Positions 6,369 to 7,352 of a stretch of DNA of 7,352 nt are shown one piece after another. Origin of the DNA: an uncultured Mitsuokella sp. (GTDB lineage Bacteria; Bacillota; Negativicutes; Selenomonadales; Selenomonadaceae); assembly GCA_900770895.1 (NCBI GenBank), contig CAAGMF010000300.1:1-7352 (forward strand), given 5' to 3'. The notes beneath the pieces are model-generated. The model searched no databases, had not been told where the DNA came from, and worked only from the letters and a program-made list of their open reading frames with translations. A program made the position numbers and the translations under genes. The first letter of the stretch is position 1, and the number at the start of each line of letters is the position of its first letter.

Positions 6369-6384
6369 GAAACATGGTCGCAGG

Positions 6385-6390
6385 TATAAT
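6385..6390 (+). promoter_or_regulatory. Isolated consensus -10 box (TATAAT) after csaB
   Basis: TATAAT is a perfect -10 hexamer 17 nt after the csaB stop. No recognisable -35 box lies 16-18 nt upstream, which is the csaB 3' end, and there is no TGn extension. If active, its transcript would begin near 6397 and run through the hairpin at 6409-6443 before reaching ftsE. Confidence 0.25.
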
Positions 6391-6408
6391 TGCACATTGA
6401 TGAGATGA

Positions 6409-6443
6409 CAGAGGCAGCTGGCCGCGAGGGCTGGCTGCCTCTG
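6409..6443 (+). terminator. Strong hairpin after csaB (terminator-like, poor T-tract)
   Basis: CAGAGGCAGC (6409-6418) pairs perfectly with GCTGCCTCTG (6434-6443), a 10-bp stem. GCC/GGC (6421-6423 with 6429-6431) can pair inside it. The following bases, CTGGTATTTG, are not a T-run, so termination may be weak. The site sits between csaB and the ftsE promoter, where a terminator is expected. Confidence 0.5.
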
Positions 6444-6450
6444 CTGGTAT

Positions 6451-6480
6451 TTGCGATAGAGCCTGCTTTCGTGGTACAAT
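6451..6480 (+). promoter_or_regulatory. Promoter of ftsEX (TTGCGA – 18 nt – TGG-TACAAT)
   Basis: TACAAT (6475-6480) matches the -10 consensus at 5 of 6 positions and is preceded by TGG, giving the extended -10 form TGn. TTGCGA (6451-6456) matches the -35 box at 4 of 6, with 18-nt spacing. Transcription would begin near 6487, about 34 nt before the ftsE ATG and upstream of its AAGGAA ribosome binding site (6505-6510). Confidence 0.6.
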
Positions 6481-6520
6481 GAAGAGGTATGTTTCAGGCG
6501 GAAAAAGGAACTGGTAGTAT

Positions 6521-7210
6521 ATGATACATATGCGGAATATCTCGAAAATCTATGATGACAATGGCACCATAGCGCTCGATCATGTCAATATCGATATTGA
6601 AAAAGGAGAGTTCGTCTTCCTCGTCGGGCCGAGTGGGGCTGGCAAGTCGACTTTTATAAAGATGCTGCTCCGGGAGGAACTGCCTTCGGCGGGCGAGCTC
6701 ATCGTCAACGGCCACGATGTCGTGCACATGGTACGGCGTGATGTCCCGTACCTGCGCCGCGGCCTCGGCGTCGTGTTCCAGGACTACCGGCTTCTGCCGG
6801 ATAAGACTGTCTATGAGAATGTGGCTTTCGCGATGCAGGTCATAGAGGCGCCGCGGCGCCTCATACAGCGCAGTGTGAACAGCGTGCTCGATGTCGTCGG
6901 GCTGCGCGATAAGTACCGCTGCTTTCCCTCGCAGCTCTCGGGCGGTGAGCAGCAGCGTGTGGCGATCGCGCGGGCAATCGTGAACAGTCCGGCGCTCGTC
7001 ATCGCCGATGAGCCGACGGGCAATCTGGATCCGGATACGAGCTGGGATATCATGGATATCTTCCAGCGCATCAACAAATCCGGGACGACCATCATCATGG
7101 CTACGCATGACAAGACAATCGTCGACCGCATGAAAAAGCGTGTCATAGCCATCGAGGACGGTCATGTCGTGCGCGACGAGGCCAAGGGGGTATATGGCTA
7201 TGCGGTTTGA
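6521..7210 (+). CDS. ftsE: Cell division ATP-binding protein FtsE
   Basis: FtsE is the cytoplasmic ATPase of the FtsEX complex. FtsEX is an ABC-type machine that does not transport but transmits ATP hydrolysis across the membrane to activate peptidoglycan hydrolases at the septum. The 229-residue product is full length and has the whole ABC set: Walker A GPSGAGKST (36-44), Q-loop Gln87 in VVFQDYRLLP, signature LSGGEQQRV (139-147), Walker B ALVIADEP (158-165), D-loop GNLD (167-170) and H-loop His196 in ATHD. VFQDYRLLPDKTVYENVAFA is typical of FtsE rather than of LolD or MacB relatives. The following ftsX settles the assignment. Start ATG 6521 has AAGGAA at 6505-6510. ATG 6530 is a possible but less favoured alternative. 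It begins a transcription unit with its own promoter. Confidence 0.97.
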   Translation: MIHMRNISKIYDDNGTIALDHVNIDIEKGEFVFLVGPSGAGKSTFIKMLLREELPSAGELIVNGHDVVHMVRRDVPYLRRGLGVVFQDYRLLPDKTVYENVAFAMQVIEAPRRLIQRSVNSVLDVVGLRDKYRCFPSQLSGGEQQRVAIARAIVNSPALVIADEPTGNLDPDTSWDIMDIFQRINKSGTTIIMATHDKTIVDRMKKRVIAIEDGHVVRDEAKGVYGYAV

Positions 7211-7352
7211 TACAATCGAGTATTTCGTGCAGGAGGTCTTCCGGTCGCTGAAGCGCAACAGCTGGATGACATTCGCCTCCATCGGCACCGTAGCCGTATC
7301 GCTGTTCGTGCTCGGCGTGTTCCTGATACTCGTGCTCAATGTGAACCGTATG
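7200..7352 (+). CDS. ftsX: Cell division protein FtsX, N-terminal part (3' end outside window)
   Basis: FtsX is the membrane partner of FtsE; its extracellular loop recruits and activates peptidoglycan hydrolases. The 51 visible residues start MRFDTIEYFVQEVFRSLKRN, a typical cytoplasmic N-terminus. SWMTFASIGTVAVSLFVLGV and the residues after it form the first membrane helix (about 24-46). The gene overlaps the end of ftsE by 11 nt, which suggests translational coupling. AAGGGGG (7184-7190) is 9 nt before ATG 7200. An in-frame ATG at 7194 would be only 3 nt from it, so 7200 is the preferred start. Confidence 0.93.
   Translation, partial: MRFDTIEYFVQEVFRSLKRNSWMTFASIGTVAVSLFVLGVFLILVLNVNRM

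Overview
The window looks like chromosomal core DNA from a Gram-negative member of the Firmicutes, most likely class Negativicutes, family Selenomonadaceae (Selenomonas/Mitsuokella-like). This rests on the gene order secA–prfB–DUF2993–DUF5693–csaB–ftsE–ftsX, the G+C-rich codon use, the clear AGGAGGTGAT-type ribosome binding sites, and the style of the proteins. It is inferred by eye from family recognition, not from a database search. All genes are on the + strand and cover most of the window.

Layout. (1) The last 282 codons of secA (to 851), ending in a zinc-binding CxCx8CC tail. (2) A 279-nt gap (852–1130) with no gene, filled by a large imperfect inverted repeat that looks like a mobile or dispersed element. 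(3) prfB (1131–2237), encoding release factor 2 in one uninterrupted frame without the usual programmed frameshift, followed by a clear intrinsic terminator. (4) A membrane-anchored DUF2993 (LmeA-like) protein and, 32 nt on with no terminator between, a large DUF5693 polytopic membrane protein. (5) A gap of about 136 nt (5129–5264) with two copies, 60 nt apart, of a short palindromic REP-like repeat. (6) csaB (5265–6368), a polysaccharide pyruvyl transferase. (7) A 152-nt gap with a strong hairpin and a good extended -10 promoter. (8) ftsE and the first 51 codons of ftsX, which overlap by 11 nt.

The shared theme is protein export and envelope building. SecA drives secretion. CsaB is known elsewhere for pyruvylating the cell-wall polymer that anchors SLH-domain proteins. 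DUF2993 and DUF5693 proteins sit at the membrane and face outward. FtsEX couples division to peptidoglycan hydrolysis. prfB is a translation gene lying among them. I see no CRISPR array, phage, toxin–antitoxin pair, rRNA or tRNA, and no clear sign of a wholly new system. The points worth a second look are the long inverted repeat, the tandem palindromes, the frameshift-free prfB, two start codons that are easily misannotated, and the uncharacterised DUF2993–DUF5693–csaB cluster.
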